A stretch of 64,000 nucleotides of DNA from an uncultured Desulfobacterales bacterium (lineage in GTDB: Bacteria > Desulfobacterota > Desulfobulbia > Desulfobulbales > Desulfocapsaceae), in NCBI GenBank assembly GCA_937915545.1, contig CALGIJ010000019.1, positions 496,001 through 560,000 of the forward strand, read 5' to 3'. Below, piece by piece: positions 1-8,593 of this stretch. A program made the position numbers and the translations under genes. Positions within the stretch are counted from its first letter, which is position 1. Each line of letters starts with the position of its first letter. Below the pieces are notes generated by a model. That model worked only from the letters and a program-made list of their open reading frames with translations, ran no database searches and was not told where the DNA came from.

Positions 1-88
1 TGATGTGCCCGCATTGCTGATACGGTGATTTTCTCAATCACATTACGAAGAAGGCCAAAACCCCAAAACATTTTTTAAGGAGAAGAAC

Positions 89-340
89 ATGGAAGGTAAC
101 ATTCAACTGGCTCTCATCTGTGTAGGTGCTGCTCTCTCGATTGGTCTCGCTGGTCTGGGAGCCGGCATCGGTATCGGTTCCGTCGGCAACGGCGCCTGCC
201 AGGGCCTGGCCAGAAATCCCGAAGTTCAGCCGAAACTCATGGTATTCATGATCCTCGGTATGGCTCTCGCCGAGTCCGTAGCCATCTACGGTCTGGTTAT
301 TTCGCTCATCCTCCTCTATGCCAACCCCCTGATCAAGTAG
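89..340 (+). CDS. atpE: F0F1 ATP synthase subunit c
   Basis: The 83-residue hydrophobic protein is the proteolipid that forms the rotating c-ring of the F0 motor in the inner membrane. It shows two transmembrane helices joined by the polar loop ARNPE (41-45), and the ion-carrying glutamate E62 lies in helix 2 within MALAESVAIY. A good ribosome site (AAGGAG, about 77-82) precedes the ATG. The position equivalent to the Na+-liganding Gln of Ilyobacter-type rings is I29, which points to proton use (inference), although the E-S pair typical of many anaerobes is kept. The gene stands about 18.5 kb before the F1 genes; atpB is presumably just left of the window. A hairpin terminator follows. Confidence 0.97.
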   Translation: MEGNIQLALICVGAALSIGLAGLGAGIGIGSVGNGACQGLARNPEVQPKLMVFMILGMALAESVAIYGLVISLILLYANPLIK

Positions 341-376
341 TTTTTCATGACCCTCAGGGGTCGAAAGTGGAGTGCG

Positions 377-407
377 AAGGGCTGCAGAGCGATCTGCAGC
401 CCTTTTT
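377..407 (+). terminator. Rho-independent terminator after atpE
   Basis: A perfect 9-bp stem GGGCTGCAG / CTGCAGCCC (379-387 and 394-402) with a 6-nt loop is extended by A-T pairs and followed by TTTTT at 403-407. It ends the F0 transcript, only 34 bases before the next start codon. Confidence 0.9.
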
Positions 408-440
408 GTATTTCGCCGGAGACAACGGTCGGCTTTGATT

Positions 441-1181
441 ATGGAATATCCAGACGACGACCATATTCTCATCCATCCTCGCCGCGGCAGGGCCGAACAA
501 ACCCTGCCTGCTCGTGGACTGCTGCTGGTCAATCCTGTTGATGCCGCCTGTGGGCATCAGCGCTGGCGCGAGGAGGGCGGAGAAGAGCGGGTGTTTTTCA
601 ATTCCGGTCTGACTGTCGATGCTCACCGGCGCCGCTTCCTCGCCGGGCCAGCGATTGGTGCGCCGATGGCTGCTATCGCTCTAGAGAAGGCCATCGTTCT
701 CGGAGCGGAGGAAATTGTCCTCTTTGGCTGGTGTGGTGGCTTGTCGGGCGAACTCGCTATCGGCGATGTGCTGATCCCCTCTTCAGCTCTCGCGGGCGAG
801 GGCACCTCGGCCCACTACCCACATACTCTGCCCCTGACGCCGTCTTCACCGCTGTGCGAGGGGCTTGGCTCCTGGCTGGACAGGCATGGACTGCAGACTA
901 AAACAGGCAAGGTGTGGTCCACTGATGCCATTTTCCGCGAGGATCGCCGCCTTCTTGGCGATCTGCAGAGTCGCGAAGGCGTTGTCGCGGTGGACATGGA
1001 GTTTTCGGCCCTCTGTGCGGTAGCCGCCTTTCGCAGGGTGAGGTTTGCGGCGATTCTCGTTGTGTCAGACCATCTCTCGGGGCCCAACTGGCGGCCCGGG
1101 TTTACCTCGCGAGATTTTCTCGGACGGAAAACTCAGATTCTCGAACTACTGTTGCAGGATGGCGACAGCTGGAGCGGTTGA
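441..1181 (+). CDS. Nucleoside phosphorylase / nucleosidase family protein
   Basis: The 246-residue product looks like the purine/uridine phosphorylase superfamily, which cleaves the N-glycosidic bond of nucleosides. Family-like features are GPAIGAPMAAIALEK (about 70-85), EEIVLFGWCGGL (about 90-101) with the phosphate/ribose-binding glycine turn, and VVAVDMEFSAL (about 183-193), which matches the ribose-binding VDMExxA motif. I start at the ATG at 441, because an in-frame upstream start at 372 would lie in the atpE terminator. The ribosome site is weak. The stop lies just before rimO, so the two are probably co-transcribed. The exact substrate cannot be read from sequence. Confidence 0.8.
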   Translation: MEYPDDDHILIHPRRGRAEQTLPARGLLLVNPVDAACGHQRWREEGGEERVFFNSGLTVDAHRRRFLAGPAIGAPMAAIALEKAIVLGAEEIVLFGWCGGLSGELAIGDVLIPSSALAGEGTSAHYPHTLPLTPSSPLCEGLGSWLDRHGLQTKTGKVWSTDAIFREDRRLLGDLQSREGVVAVDMEFSALCAVAAFRRVRFAAILVVSDHLSGPNWRPGFTSRDFLGRKTQILELLLQDGDSWSG

Positions 1182-1183
1182 TT

Positions 1184-2551
1184 ATGCCTTCATTTTATCT
1201 CGTCAGTCTCGGTTGTGCGAAAAATCTCGTCGATTCCGAAGTGATCATCGGTGGCTTGACCAAGGGCGGCTGGCAGTTGGTGGACGAAGCGGAAGAGGCC
1301 AGGGTCATCATTGTCAATACCTGTGGCTTCATCCAGTCGGCGGTGCGCGAAGCGATCGATGAAATCCTCGCCATGGCGAGATACAAAGAGGGCGACAGCG
1401 AGAAATTTCTCGTCGTCGTCGGCTGCCTGGTGCAGCGATATGGTCAAAAACTGGCCGACGAACTGAGTGAAGTCGATCTCTTCGTTGGCACTGAAGGGCA
1501 GGAAGGTTTCGCCGGACTCCTCGACGAATTGCTGTCGCGGGGGGAGGCGGCGCCACGCCTGGTGCTGCCCGGGCGGTCGTTGATGACCAGTGCCTCGCCG
1601 AGGGTGCTTACCACTCCGTCCTATCGCGCCTGGTTGAAGATCACCGAGGGCTGCAACAACCACTGCTCATACTGCATGATTCCCGCCATTCGCGGTGAGT
1701 TGCGCAGTCGCTCTCTTGATGATCTCGTCATTGAGGCGCAGCGCCTCGAGACCCTCGGTGTTCGCGAGTTGTCGTTGATCGCCCAAGATTCCACCGCCTA
1801 CGGTCGGGATCTGTCTCCGGACGTCTCGCTCGAAGTGCTCTTGCGTCGCCTGCTGTCCGAGACGGGGATCCCCTGGCTGAGGTTGCTCTATCTCTATCCC
1901 ACTGGAATCAGCGACGATCTTCTTGGCATCATGGCGGATAATTCCCGGGTCATGCCCTACCTCGATCTGCCCATGCAACACGTCAGTGACCGCGTGTTGC
2001 GTGCCATGAATCGTCGCTATGACAAGAATCAACTCGTCGCCTTGCTTGCACGTATTCGCGGTCAGTTGCCGCACATAGCTCTGCGCACCACCTTTCTCGT
2101 TGGCTTTCCCGGAGAGAGCATCGAGGATTTTTCGGAAATCGAAGAGTTCCTGCGTGACCAGCGACTCGACCATGTCGGCGTCTTCGCCTATGCCCGGGAA
2201 GAGGGAGCACCTTCGGCGAGGTTGAAACCCCAGGTCCCCGCTCGGGAAAAGAAACGGCGTGTCACCCGTCTTTTGAAGCTGCAGGCAGAACTCTCGGCGC
2301 GACGTTTGGAGCGCTTTGTGGGCAGAATAGAGCCAGTGCTGATCGAAGGAGTGAGTAGCGAGAGCGACCTGCTTCTCCAGGGACGTACCCGTTTTCAGGC
2401 GCCGGAGGTAGATGGGTGTGTGTTGATCAACGATGGTATGGCAAACGCTGGCGACATCGTACCGGTGCTGATCACCGAGGCCATGACCTATGATCTGCTG
2501 GGAGGGATAGTAGACGAGGAAGAAGAGAAGAAAAGAAATGCGGTCCTATAA
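1184..2551 (+). CDS. rimO: Ribosomal protein uS12 methylthiotransferase RimO
   Basis: RimO is a radical-SAM enzyme that adds a methylthio group to the conserved aspartate of ribosomal protein S12. The 455-residue protein has the three cluster cysteines of the N-terminal UPF0004 domain (C11 in LGCAKN, C47 in NTCGF, C81 in VGCLV), the radical-SAM cysteines C157, C161 and C164 in CNNHCSYC, and a C-terminal TRAM-like region. I chose the ATG at 1184, which has GGAG nine bases upstream, rather than an in-frame TTG at 1178. It follows the nucleosidase stop by 2 nt. Confidence 0.96.
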   Translation: MPSFYLVSLGCAKNLVDSEVIIGGLTKGGWQLVDEAEEARVIIVNTCGFIQSAVREAIDEILAMARYKEGDSEKFLVVVGCLVQRYGQKLADELSEVDLFVGTEGQEGFAGLLDELLSRGEAAPRLVLPGRSLMTSASPRVLTTPSYRAWLKITEGCNNHCSYCMIPAIRGELRSRSLDDLVIEAQRLETLGVRELSLIAQDSTAYGRDLSPDVSLEVLLRRLLSETGIPWLRLLYLYPTGISDDLLGIMADNSRVMPYLDLPMQHVSDRVLRAMNRRYDKNQLVALLARIRGQLPHIALRTTFLVGFPGESIEDFSEIEEFLRDQRLDHVGVFAYAREEGAPSARLKPQVPAREKKRRVTRLLKLQAELSARRLERFVGRIEPVLIEGVSSESDLLLQGRTRFQAPEVDGCVLINDGMANAGDIVPVLITEAMTYDLLGGIVDEEEEKKRNAVL

Positions 2552-2587
2552 GAAAGCCGCCTGAGGGGCAGGTATACATGCCGCCTG

Positions 2588-2622
2588 CACCCGGGCCCTT
2601 CCCTGGTGAAGAAACCCGGGTG
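2588..2622. terminator. Inverted repeat between convergent rimO and HU/IHF genes
   Basis: CACCCGGG (2588-2595) and CCCGGGTG (2615-2622) form an 8-bp perfect inverted repeat with a 19-nt loop, located between two converging genes. There is no T-tract, so a terminator role is inferred from position only. Confidence 0.35.
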
Positions 2623-2651
2623 TGACAGCTGACGAAGAGCGACTGCCGGGC

Positions 2652-2933
2652 TTACTTACTGTTGTTGACCTTCTCCCGCAGTTCCTTGCCGACTTTGAAG
2701 AACGGCAGTTTCTTCGGCCTGACCTCGATTTTTTTACCGGTCTTGGGGTTTCTCCCTTCGTAGGAGCCGTACTCTTTGATGACAAAACTTCCGAATCCCC
2801 GTATCTCGATGCTCTCCCCCCGGGCCAGCGCCTCGGTCATCGTCTCGATCACCGTGTTGGTAATGGCGGCAGCTTCACGGTGTGGGATGTTGATGTCCTG
2901 GGCCAGCGCCTCGATGAGTTCTGATTTGTTCAT
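2652..2933 (-). CDS. HU/IHF-family DNA-binding protein
   Basis: This 93-residue histone-like protein bends and compacts DNA as a dimer. It begins MNKSELIEAL, carries the hinge IRGFGSFVIKEY and the DNA-intercalating arm GRNPKTGKKI with the conserved RNPxTG. The first residues resemble the IHF-beta branch more than HU. The start at 2933 has AGGAG upstream (reverse complement of 2942-2946); a longer frame to 2978 lacks a ribosome site. It is monocistronic and converges on rimO. A second paralogue lies at 39861-40133. Confidence 0.93.
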   Translation of the reverse strand: MNKSELIEALAQDINIPHREAAAITNTVIETMTEALARGESIEIRGFGSFVIKEYGSYEGRNPKTGKKIEVRPKKLPFFKVGKELREKVNNSK

Positions 2934-3164
2934 TCTCAACTCCTGTCTTTGCTGATCAAATTGGGACCTAGTTATCAAAAGATACGGTTACAGAAGCATG
3001 TACTGCGGCAAGGCCGCGACGACTCTCGAGCAACGATATGGCCAAATTTGTGAAAAATATCTTTAAATTCAAAAGGTTAGCCGACAGGCAGCATGACCTA
3101 TTCTGTTAGGGTCAAGCTAACTACTTAAATTTAATCAGCTAATCTGGTTTTTGTAAAGAGAATT

Positions 3165-3881
3165 TTATAAAAAAATTTTTTTTAAATCCACGGGATAAAG
3201 ACGTCGGTAGCTCCCTGTCGGAAGGTTGCCGAGTTCAAGGCTGCCGTAGGCAGTGCGACGCAGGGAAAGAACCGGGTGCCCGATGGCGGCGAACATCTTT
3301 TTCACCTGATGTTTGCGGCCCTCGTGAATGGTGATGCTGACCAGAGTGTGATCCCCATGCCCCCCGAGTACAGTCACCCTGGCGGGGGAGGTCATCCGGC
3401 CATCGAGCATGATACCCCGTTCGAGGCTGGCCAGCTTTTCGCGGGCGGGGCGCCCTTTGATCCTGGCCTCGTAGGTCTTCCTCGTTTCGTGGCTGGGGTG
3501 CTGGATCTTCTGGGCGAGATCGCCGTCGTTGGTGAGAATGAGCGCCCCTTCGGTATCGAAGTCGAGCCGGCCGACAGGAAAGAGCCGAACCTGGCGGTCC
3601 TTGATCAGCGAAGTGACGATGGGGCGGTTCTGCGGGTCGGAGAGGGTCGTGACGTACCCCTTGGGTTTGTTGAGCAGATAGTAGACCCGCGGTTCGCTCT
3701 CCGTCACCGGGATACCCCCGCAGGTCACTACATTGCGGCCTGGAACGATCGAGGTCCCCAATTCTCGCACCACCTCACCGTCGACGCTGATCTGACCACT
3801 GGCGATGAGTTCTTCTGCCTTGCGGCGTGAGGCGATGCCGCATTGGGCAAGGAATTTGTGCAGACGCAGCGGCTCGGTCAT
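3165..3881 (-). CDS. rluB: Pseudouridine synthase, RsuA/RluB family
   Basis: The 238-residue protein has an N-terminal S4 RNA-binding domain (LRLHKFLAQCGIASRRKAEE, about 5-25) and a pseudouridine synthase domain with the catalytic aspartate D107 in GRLDFDTEG. RluB-type enzymes modify 23S rRNA; RsuA acts on 16S. The short length and sequence favour RluB but do not prove it. The ATG at 3881 overlaps the ubiD stop as ATGA, so translation is probably coupled; a GTG two codons earlier is an alternative start. It is the last gene of a four-gene minus-strand operon. Confidence 0.92.
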   Translation of the reverse strand: MTEPLRLHKFLAQCGIASRRKAEELIASGQISVDGEVVRELGTSIVPGRNVVTCGGIPVTESEPRVYYLLNKPKGYVTTLSDPQNRPIVTSLIKDRQVRLFPVGRLDFDTEGALILTNDGDLAQKIQHPSHETRKTYEARIKGRPAREKLASLERGIMLDGRMTSPARVTVLGGHGDHTLVSITIHEGRKHQVKKMFAAIGHPVLSLRRTAYGSLELGNLPTGSYRRLYPVDLKKIFL

Positions 3882-5656
3882 CGCCACTTGGCCGGGATGA
3901 TTCTTGAGAACTTGGCGTCGACCAGTTCCCTGGTTGCGCGATCGACCTCAAGAACCTCGGTATACCAGGGCTTCATGCGGCAATCGATAACAACCGGCGC
4001 AGTGAGGCCGACATGGTAGCGCCGTACCGAGAGGGCGCGGGCATGGATATCGGCGGCTGGTTCGAAGCGGGTAAAGACCGTCCACAGAAAATCCTGCAGC
4101 GAAGATGTCGCCGCCGCACTGTCGTCGACGAGGATGATGACCGGCCAGTCAGCAAGCGCGGCCAACTCGGCCAACTCTCTGGCCAGTTCCGGGGCGTCGC
4201 TGTAGTTCGCTCCAGAGACCACCAGGGTGCCGGGGAGGAACACCTTGGGATGAGAGCATTGTCCTGGCAGGTCGCCCGAGAACTGTCGGGGGAGTTCGCG
4301 GCGCTTGTCCCTGCCGAGGCCGAGCAACATCGCCTTCGATCCTTTGTTGACCGAGGGTCCGGTGTAGTCGAGGGTATCCTGAGAGACATTGGCGAAGATG
4401 AACAGATCCTGATCCCACTGCACCCGCTCGAGCACGTGGACCCACAGCGCCGGGAAGTCGGCGATGTCCATTTCGGCGTCGGTGAGGATGAGGAATTTGC
4501 TCAGCGACAGCTGGCCCTCGCCGAGGATACGCAGACCGCAGGCAAAAGCTTCGCGTGGGTAGCGGTCGGCCACCTGGGCGGCCGCCAGGCAGTGGAAGCC
4601 GGCCTCACCGAAGGTCTTCAGCTTTTTAACGCCCTTCATCACCAGCGGGAAGAGAGGTGAAAGCAGATCCTGAAGATAATCACCGATAAAGAAGTCTTCC
4701 TGCTTCGGGCGCCCCACCACCGTCGCCGGGTAAATGGCCTTGTGGCGGTGGTAGACGTGGCTGACCTGAAAGACCGGGTAGTCGTGCTGCAGGGAGTCGT
4801 ACCCGTAGTGGTCGCCGAAGGGGCCCTCGGGGTGTCGCAGGTGTGGCGGGACGATGCCTTTGACGGCGAACTCAGCGTTGGCCACCAGGCGATGCCCTCC
4901 CAGGGGATCTTGGGTCATGGCGAGCTTTTCGCCGATAAGCATCGAGGTGAGGAGCAGCTCGGGCAGGTCTTCGGGCAGCGGGGCGATGGCGGCGAGCATC
5001 AGCGCCGGCGGACCGCCGATGAAGAGGGTCAGCGGCAGGGGCTGGTTGCGCCGCTCAGCTTCATAGTAATGGTAGCCGCCGCCCTTATGGATCTGCCAGT
5101 GGATGCCGGTGGTGCCGTCGTCATAGCGGTGAATGCGGTACATGCCGAGGTTGTGCCCCCTGCCGTCGGGATGCTCGCTGTAGACCAGCGGCAGGGTGAC
5201 GAAGGCTCCGCCATCGCTGTGCCAGGAGGTGAGCATGGGCAACTCGGTGAGACGTGGCGGGCGCATGCAGTTTTCAAGTATGGCGCCTGACTTCCCGGTT
5301 TTGAGGCCGATCTTCAACCCTTCGAGGAGGAGTTGGCGATTGTCCCACAGCTGTCCGAGGGACGGCGGCATGGATGTCTCGACAAGGCGGACGACATCGC
5401 GGACGAACTGCTGCGGCTTGGCGCCGAAGGCTAGTTCAAGCCGGTGTGGAGTACCGAAGAGGTTGGTCACCACCGGGAACTGTGAACCCTTGACCTTGGT
5501 GAAGAGCAGGGCCGGACCGCCAGCCGCGATGACGCGGCGATGGATCTCGGCGATCTCCAGATAAGGATCGACTTCCTCGTCGATCTCGAGGAGTTGATGT
5601 TCGCGGCGCAGCAGCTGCAGATAGCCGCGCAGGTCGGTGAGACGTTCGCTGGCCAC
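3878..5656 (-). CDS. UbiD-family prenylated-FMN decarboxylase
   Basis: A 592-residue UbiD-family enzyme, expected to carry out reversible (de)carboxylation of an aromatic or unsaturated acid using prenylated FMN. R174 (in MYRIHRY), E277 and D282 in EGPFGD fall where fungal Fdc1 has its R173-E277-E282 catalytic network, but the last residue is Asp rather than Glu. In menaquinone-using deltaproteobacteria such proteins are often assigned to menaquinone synthesis; that role is an inference here, since no mqn gene is nearby. It starts with GTG at 5656, preceded by AGGAG. No UbiX flavin prenyltransferase is encoded in the window. Confidence 0.88.
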   Translation of the reverse strand: MASERLTDLRGYLQLLRREHQLLEIDEEVDPYLEIAEIHRRVIAAGGPALLFTKVKGSQFPVVTNLFGTPHRLELAFGAKPQQFVRDVVRLVETSMPPSLGQLWDNRQLLLEGLKIGLKTGKSGAILENCMRPPRLTELPMLTSWHSDGGAFVTLPLVYSEHPDGRGHNLGMYRIHRYDDGTTGIHWQIHKGGGYHYYEAERRNQPLPLTLFIGGPPALMLAAIAPLPEDLPELLLTSMLIGEKLAMTQDPLGGHRLVANAEFAVKGIVPPHLRHPEGPFGDHYGYDSLQHDYPVFQVSHVYHRHKAIYPATVVGRPKQEDFFIGDYLQDLLSPLFPLVMKGVKKLKTFGEAGFHCLAAAQVADRYPREAFACGLRILGEGQLSLSKFLILTDAEMDIADFPALWVHVLERVQWDQDLFIFANVSQDTLDYTGPSVNKGSKAMLLGLGRDKRRELPRQFSGDLPGQCSHPKVFLPGTLVVSGANYSDAPELARELAELAALADWPVIILVDDSAAATSSLQDFLWTVFTRFEPAADIHARALSVRRYHVGLTAPVVIDCRMKPWYTEVLEVDRATRELVDAKFSRIIPAKWR

Positions 5657-5658
5657 GC

Positions 5659-5901
5659 CTACTCCTCGTGATGATGATGCGGGTCGAGCAGGAACAGCTG
5701 GTGGTACTCGTTCTTGCTCAGGTGCTGTTTGAAAAGGTCGAAAAAGGTGTCGACGAGACGGAGAATCTCCTCACTGGCGAGGCGACCGGCAAATAGCTCG
5801 GCAAACTCCTGGCGGCCGCACAGTTGCAGAAAGAGCGCCAGCGACTGCCGGTCAAGCTCCTCGCTCAGGCCGAAACACATCTTGTGGGGATCTTGGTTCA
5901 T
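5659..5901 (-). CDS. Small acidic protein with histidine-rich tail, function unknown
   Basis: An 80-residue soluble protein that I cannot assign to a characterised family. It is predicted mainly helical, with two cysteines (CFGL near residue 9, LCGR near 28), a central LFAGRLASEEILRLVDTFFDLF stretch and an unusual C-terminus DPHHHHEE that could bind a metal. It sits 7 nt after yjbQ and 2 nt before ubiD on the same strand, so it is almost certainly co-transcribed and could assist the decarboxylase. The tight operon packing is the main reason to believe it is real. Confidence 0.75.
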   Translation of the reverse strand: MNQDPHKMCFGLSEELDRQSLALFLQLCGRQEFAELFAGRLASEEILRLVDTFFDLFKQHLSKNEYHQLFLLDPHHHHEE

Positions 5902-5908
5902 GTCAGAC

Positions 5909-6343
5909 TCAGGTAATGGGGATATTGGCGAAGGGCTGCTGCGGGTCGGGGATCAGTTTCCAGCGCACTGTGCGGGTGCGCGGCCCGTCGAACTCGCCGA
6001 GGAAGACTTTCTGCCACGTGCCGAGCTGAACCTTACCTTTCTCGATGAACAGGGTCAGGGTGCTGCCGGTGAGCATGGTCATGATGTGGGCCGGGGAGTT
6101 GCCTTCGCGGTGTTTGAAGCCAAGGTGCTTGGGAACGAGGTGGTCGAGGGCCTGGAGGAGGTCGAAACAGACATCGGGGTCGGCACCTTCGTTGACCACC
6201 AGGCCGGCGGTGGTGTGCGGGCTGAAAAGGTGGATGACTCCTGAAGCGATCGGCTGGTTCTGCAGGATCTTGTCGAGTTCGCCGCTGATGTTGACGAATT
6301 CCATCCTCGTAGTGGTGGAAATCTTGATCTGGCCGTTGGGCAT
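5909..6343 (-). CDS. yjbQ: YjbQ family (UPF0047) protein
   Basis: A 144-residue protein of the YjbQ/UPF0047 family, a small trimeric fold reported to have secondary thiamine-phosphate synthase activity. Diagnostic stretches are VIHLFSPHTTAGLVVNEG (about 41-58), the His-containing PAHIMTMLTGST (about 84-95) and LGTWQKVFLGEFDGPR (about 107-122). The true physiological role of the family is uncertain. It is the first gene of the yjbQ-small protein-ubiD-rluB operon; AGGAGGAT just upstream of the start (around 6346-6353) is a strong ribosome site. Confidence 0.92.
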   Translation of the reverse strand: MPNGQIKISTTTRMEFVNISGELDKILQNQPIASGVIHLFSPHTTAGLVVNEGADPDVCFDLLQALDHLVPKHLGFKHREGNSPAHIMTMLTGSTLTLFIEKGKVQLGTWQKVFLGEFDGPRTRTVRWKLIPDPQQPFANIPIT

Positions 6344-6781
6344 ATCATCCTCCTTGGCGTGCTGCCAGGGCAGTTGGAAGGTCTGCAGTCCTCGAAACGT
6401 CGACGGGGATGACGCCTCCCCTTTCCTGCACGGACGTCATCAATGAAAACGGCGATCTACGTGGGAACGACTTGTCAACTATAGGTGATTTCCAGCCTTC
6501 CGTCAATCTTTGCTCTGGAACAGCGCTCCTCCCTGGGGTGGCCGTGGAGAGAGACGCATCGTGAGCGATCGCTGGGGGCTGGGCTGACTCTGGAAGCGGG
6601 CTGCTGCCGGATGGGAAGAGGAGAGGCTCCTCTCTCTATCTTGACATGATGGCCATTGCACATACAATGTATCGTTATCGTCTTTGCGGGACCATGACTG
6701 AAAGGGAGATCGGCGCGCCGTGCGCCGTCCTGCCCACGCTCCGCACGGGATATATCGGAGGAGAGAGGGAGAGACAAGGCA
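6344..6781. other. 438-bp divergent intergenic region
   Basis: The region separates the minus-strand yjbQ operon from plus-strand glgA. It holds a good sigma70-type promoter towards glgA (listed separately), a short palindrome GAGAGGCTCCTCTC at 6621-6634 just upstream of that promoter that could be an operator, and a TTGACA on the minus strand (6478-6473) without a clear partner -10 box. I see no gene or repeat in it. Confidence 0.6.
6641..6668 (+). promoter_or_regulatory. Sigma70-type promoter of glgA
   Basis: TTGACA (6641-6646) and TACAAT (6663-6668) are separated by 16 bp. Transcription would start near 6675, giving a leader of about 105 nt before glgA. Confidence 0.65.
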
Positions 6782-8410
6782 ATGCGCGTAGAGAACATCT
6801 GGATGCTCAGCCGGGAATACGGGCAGCTGGCCGGGGCAGGTGGCGTCAAGGATGTGGTCTGCCAGCTTTCTGAGGCGCTGGCACGTTCTCCGCGTCGAGA
6901 GGTGCATGTCGTCCTGCCCCGTTACGGCTTTGTCGATGCATCCCGTCATGGGTTCGTGCCTCTTGAAGACCCCTTCTGCCCGAAACGGCCCTTGCGCCTG
7001 CAAATCGACATGGATCAGCCGGACCGACGCATTCGCGAAGAGGTCCGTTACTTCCACAACACCATCGAGAACGTCCATCTCTATCTCGTCGACGCCGAGC
7101 GATACCGTCAGAAATCGGCTGTGTACACCTACAGCGAGCAGGACGAAAACCTCGTCCCCTGGCAGAAGAAATCCATGGGCCACCATGATTTCTTCGCCAT
7201 GAACCTGCTCCTGCAGAAGGCAGCCCTTGAGTTGATGATCACCCTCGGGGCGCGACCCGATATTATCCACTGTCACGATGGGCATACGGCCGTGCTGCCG
7301 GCCCTGATCCGCGAGATTCCCGGTTATCGTGCCTACTTCCGCGACAGCGGCTGCGTGGTTACCATCCATAACGCCGGCCTTGGCTACCACCAGGAGGTGA
7401 TCGACTTGCCCTACGCGGTGTCCATTACCGGGCTGCCGGCTCATCTCATCTATGAAAATCAGCTCGAGCGCAAGTTCGATCCTTTTCTTGCCGCGGCGAC
7501 CTATGCCATAATGAATACGGTCAGCGAGAACTACGCGAGGGAACTGCGCGAGACCGACAGCGACCGCATGACCGGCTGGCTGGGCCATGAGCTCTCGCGG
7601 CGCGGTGTTTCTCTCGAAGGCATTACCAACGGCATCGATCCCGCCGTTTTCTCAGCGCAGCAGGTTGCTGGCGGCGATCCGCAGATGTTTTTTCAGCCGG
7701 GCGACGCGGCAGACGACCTGGCCGGCAAGAGACGCTGCAAGCGGGCCTTGATCGAGCGTCTGAAGGGTGGTGCCGCGATTGACGAAGTGCCGAAATTTGG
7801 CAGCCTGCACGGAGAAGGGGAAGGGCCCCTGTTTTCCTTTATCGGCCGTCTCAGCGAGCAGAAGGGGGTGGACATCCTCATGACTGCGGGAGACCGTCTG
7901 CTGCAGCGCTGGCCGGAGGCGCAGCTGATCGTTCTTGGCACCGGGTCCATCGACCTCGACGAGGCCTTGAAGCGCATGGCCGACTCGCCACGGTTGTCGG
8001 GACGCTGCTGCTTTCTGCAGGGCTATAGCCCCGAGCTCGCCAGCCGTGTTTATGCCGCCGGGGATTTCTTCGTCATCCCGTCGCGCTACGAACCCTGCGG
8101 GCTCACCGATTTCATCGCGCAGTTGCATGGCAATATCCCCATCGTGCACCATGTCGGTGGCTTGATCAAAGTGGTCGACGGGGTCAGCGGCATCGCCTAC
8201 CAGCGCAACGATGTCGAAGGCTTGCTGCAGGCCATGGAACGGGCGGTGCGGCTCTATGGCGACAAGGCTGCCATGCGGCGTGTGCAGGTGCAGGCGGTGG
8301 CACTGATCGAGGAGCGGCATACCTGGCCCAGGGTGATGGAACGCTATCTCGACCTCTACCGCCGGGCACGCGACAGGCAGCTGTGCCCAGCGGAGGGCGG
8401 AAGCAGGTGA
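6782..8410 (+). CDS. glgA: Glycogen/starch synthase, GT5 family
   Basis: The 542-residue enzyme transfers glucose from a nucleotide sugar to the end of an alpha-1,4-glucan chain. It has the N-terminal Rossmann domain (ENIWMLSREYG at the start, PDIIHCHDGHTAVLP about 160-174, TNGIDPAVFS about 282-291) and the C-terminal one (FIGRLSEQKGVDIL about 353-366, SRYEPCGLTDF about 438-448). The usual bacterial KTGGLADV near residue 15 is replaced by AGAGGVKDV, as in a group of deltaproteobacterial synthases, so donor preference (ADP- or UDP-glucose) is uncertain. The ATG has a GGAGG-rich leader. gap follows after 183 bp. Confidence 0.93.
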   Translation: MRVENIWMLSREYGQLAGAGGVKDVVCQLSEALARSPRREVHVVLPRYGFVDASRHGFVPLEDPFCPKRPLRLQIDMDQPDRRIREEVRYFHNTIENVHLYLVDAERYRQKSAVYTYSEQDENLVPWQKKSMGHHDFFAMNLLLQKAALELMITLGARPDIIHCHDGHTAVLPALIREIPGYRAYFRDSGCVVTIHNAGLGYHQEVIDLPYAVSITGLPAHLIYENQLERKFDPFLAAATYAIMNTVSENYARELRETDSDRMTGWLGHELSRRGVSLEGITNGIDPAVFSAQQVAGGDPQMFFQPGDAADDLAGKRRCKRALIERLKGGAAIDEVPKFGSLHGEGEGPLFSFIGRLSEQKGVDILMTAGDRLLQRWPEAQLIVLGTGSIDLDEALKRMADSPRLSGRCCFLQGYSPELASRVYAAGDFFVIPSRYEPCGLTDFIAQLHGNIPIVHHVGGLIKVVDGVSGIAYQRNDVEGLLQAMERAVRLYGDKAAMRRVQVQAVALIEERHTWPRVMERYLDLYRRARDRQLCPAEGGSR

Positions 8411-8593
8411 CGAGGACGGAGGAAAACGGTGTGCACCTTGCCGGGCCCGCCACGGCAACGTGGCTGGAGCGGGCCGGGCGAAGGGAACCTGTGGTATCCG
8501 CGGTCGTCTCGCGGTCTGCGAGGCGGCCATAATGATAATGGCTATGGATATTGACTGTGTGGCGGCTAATCCGCCGCAGTCGAGGAGGGGAGC

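Noticed and set aside
8561..8575. Riboswitch in the gap leader
   Set aside because: Only a simple 5-bp hairpin is present, with no conserved aptamer features.
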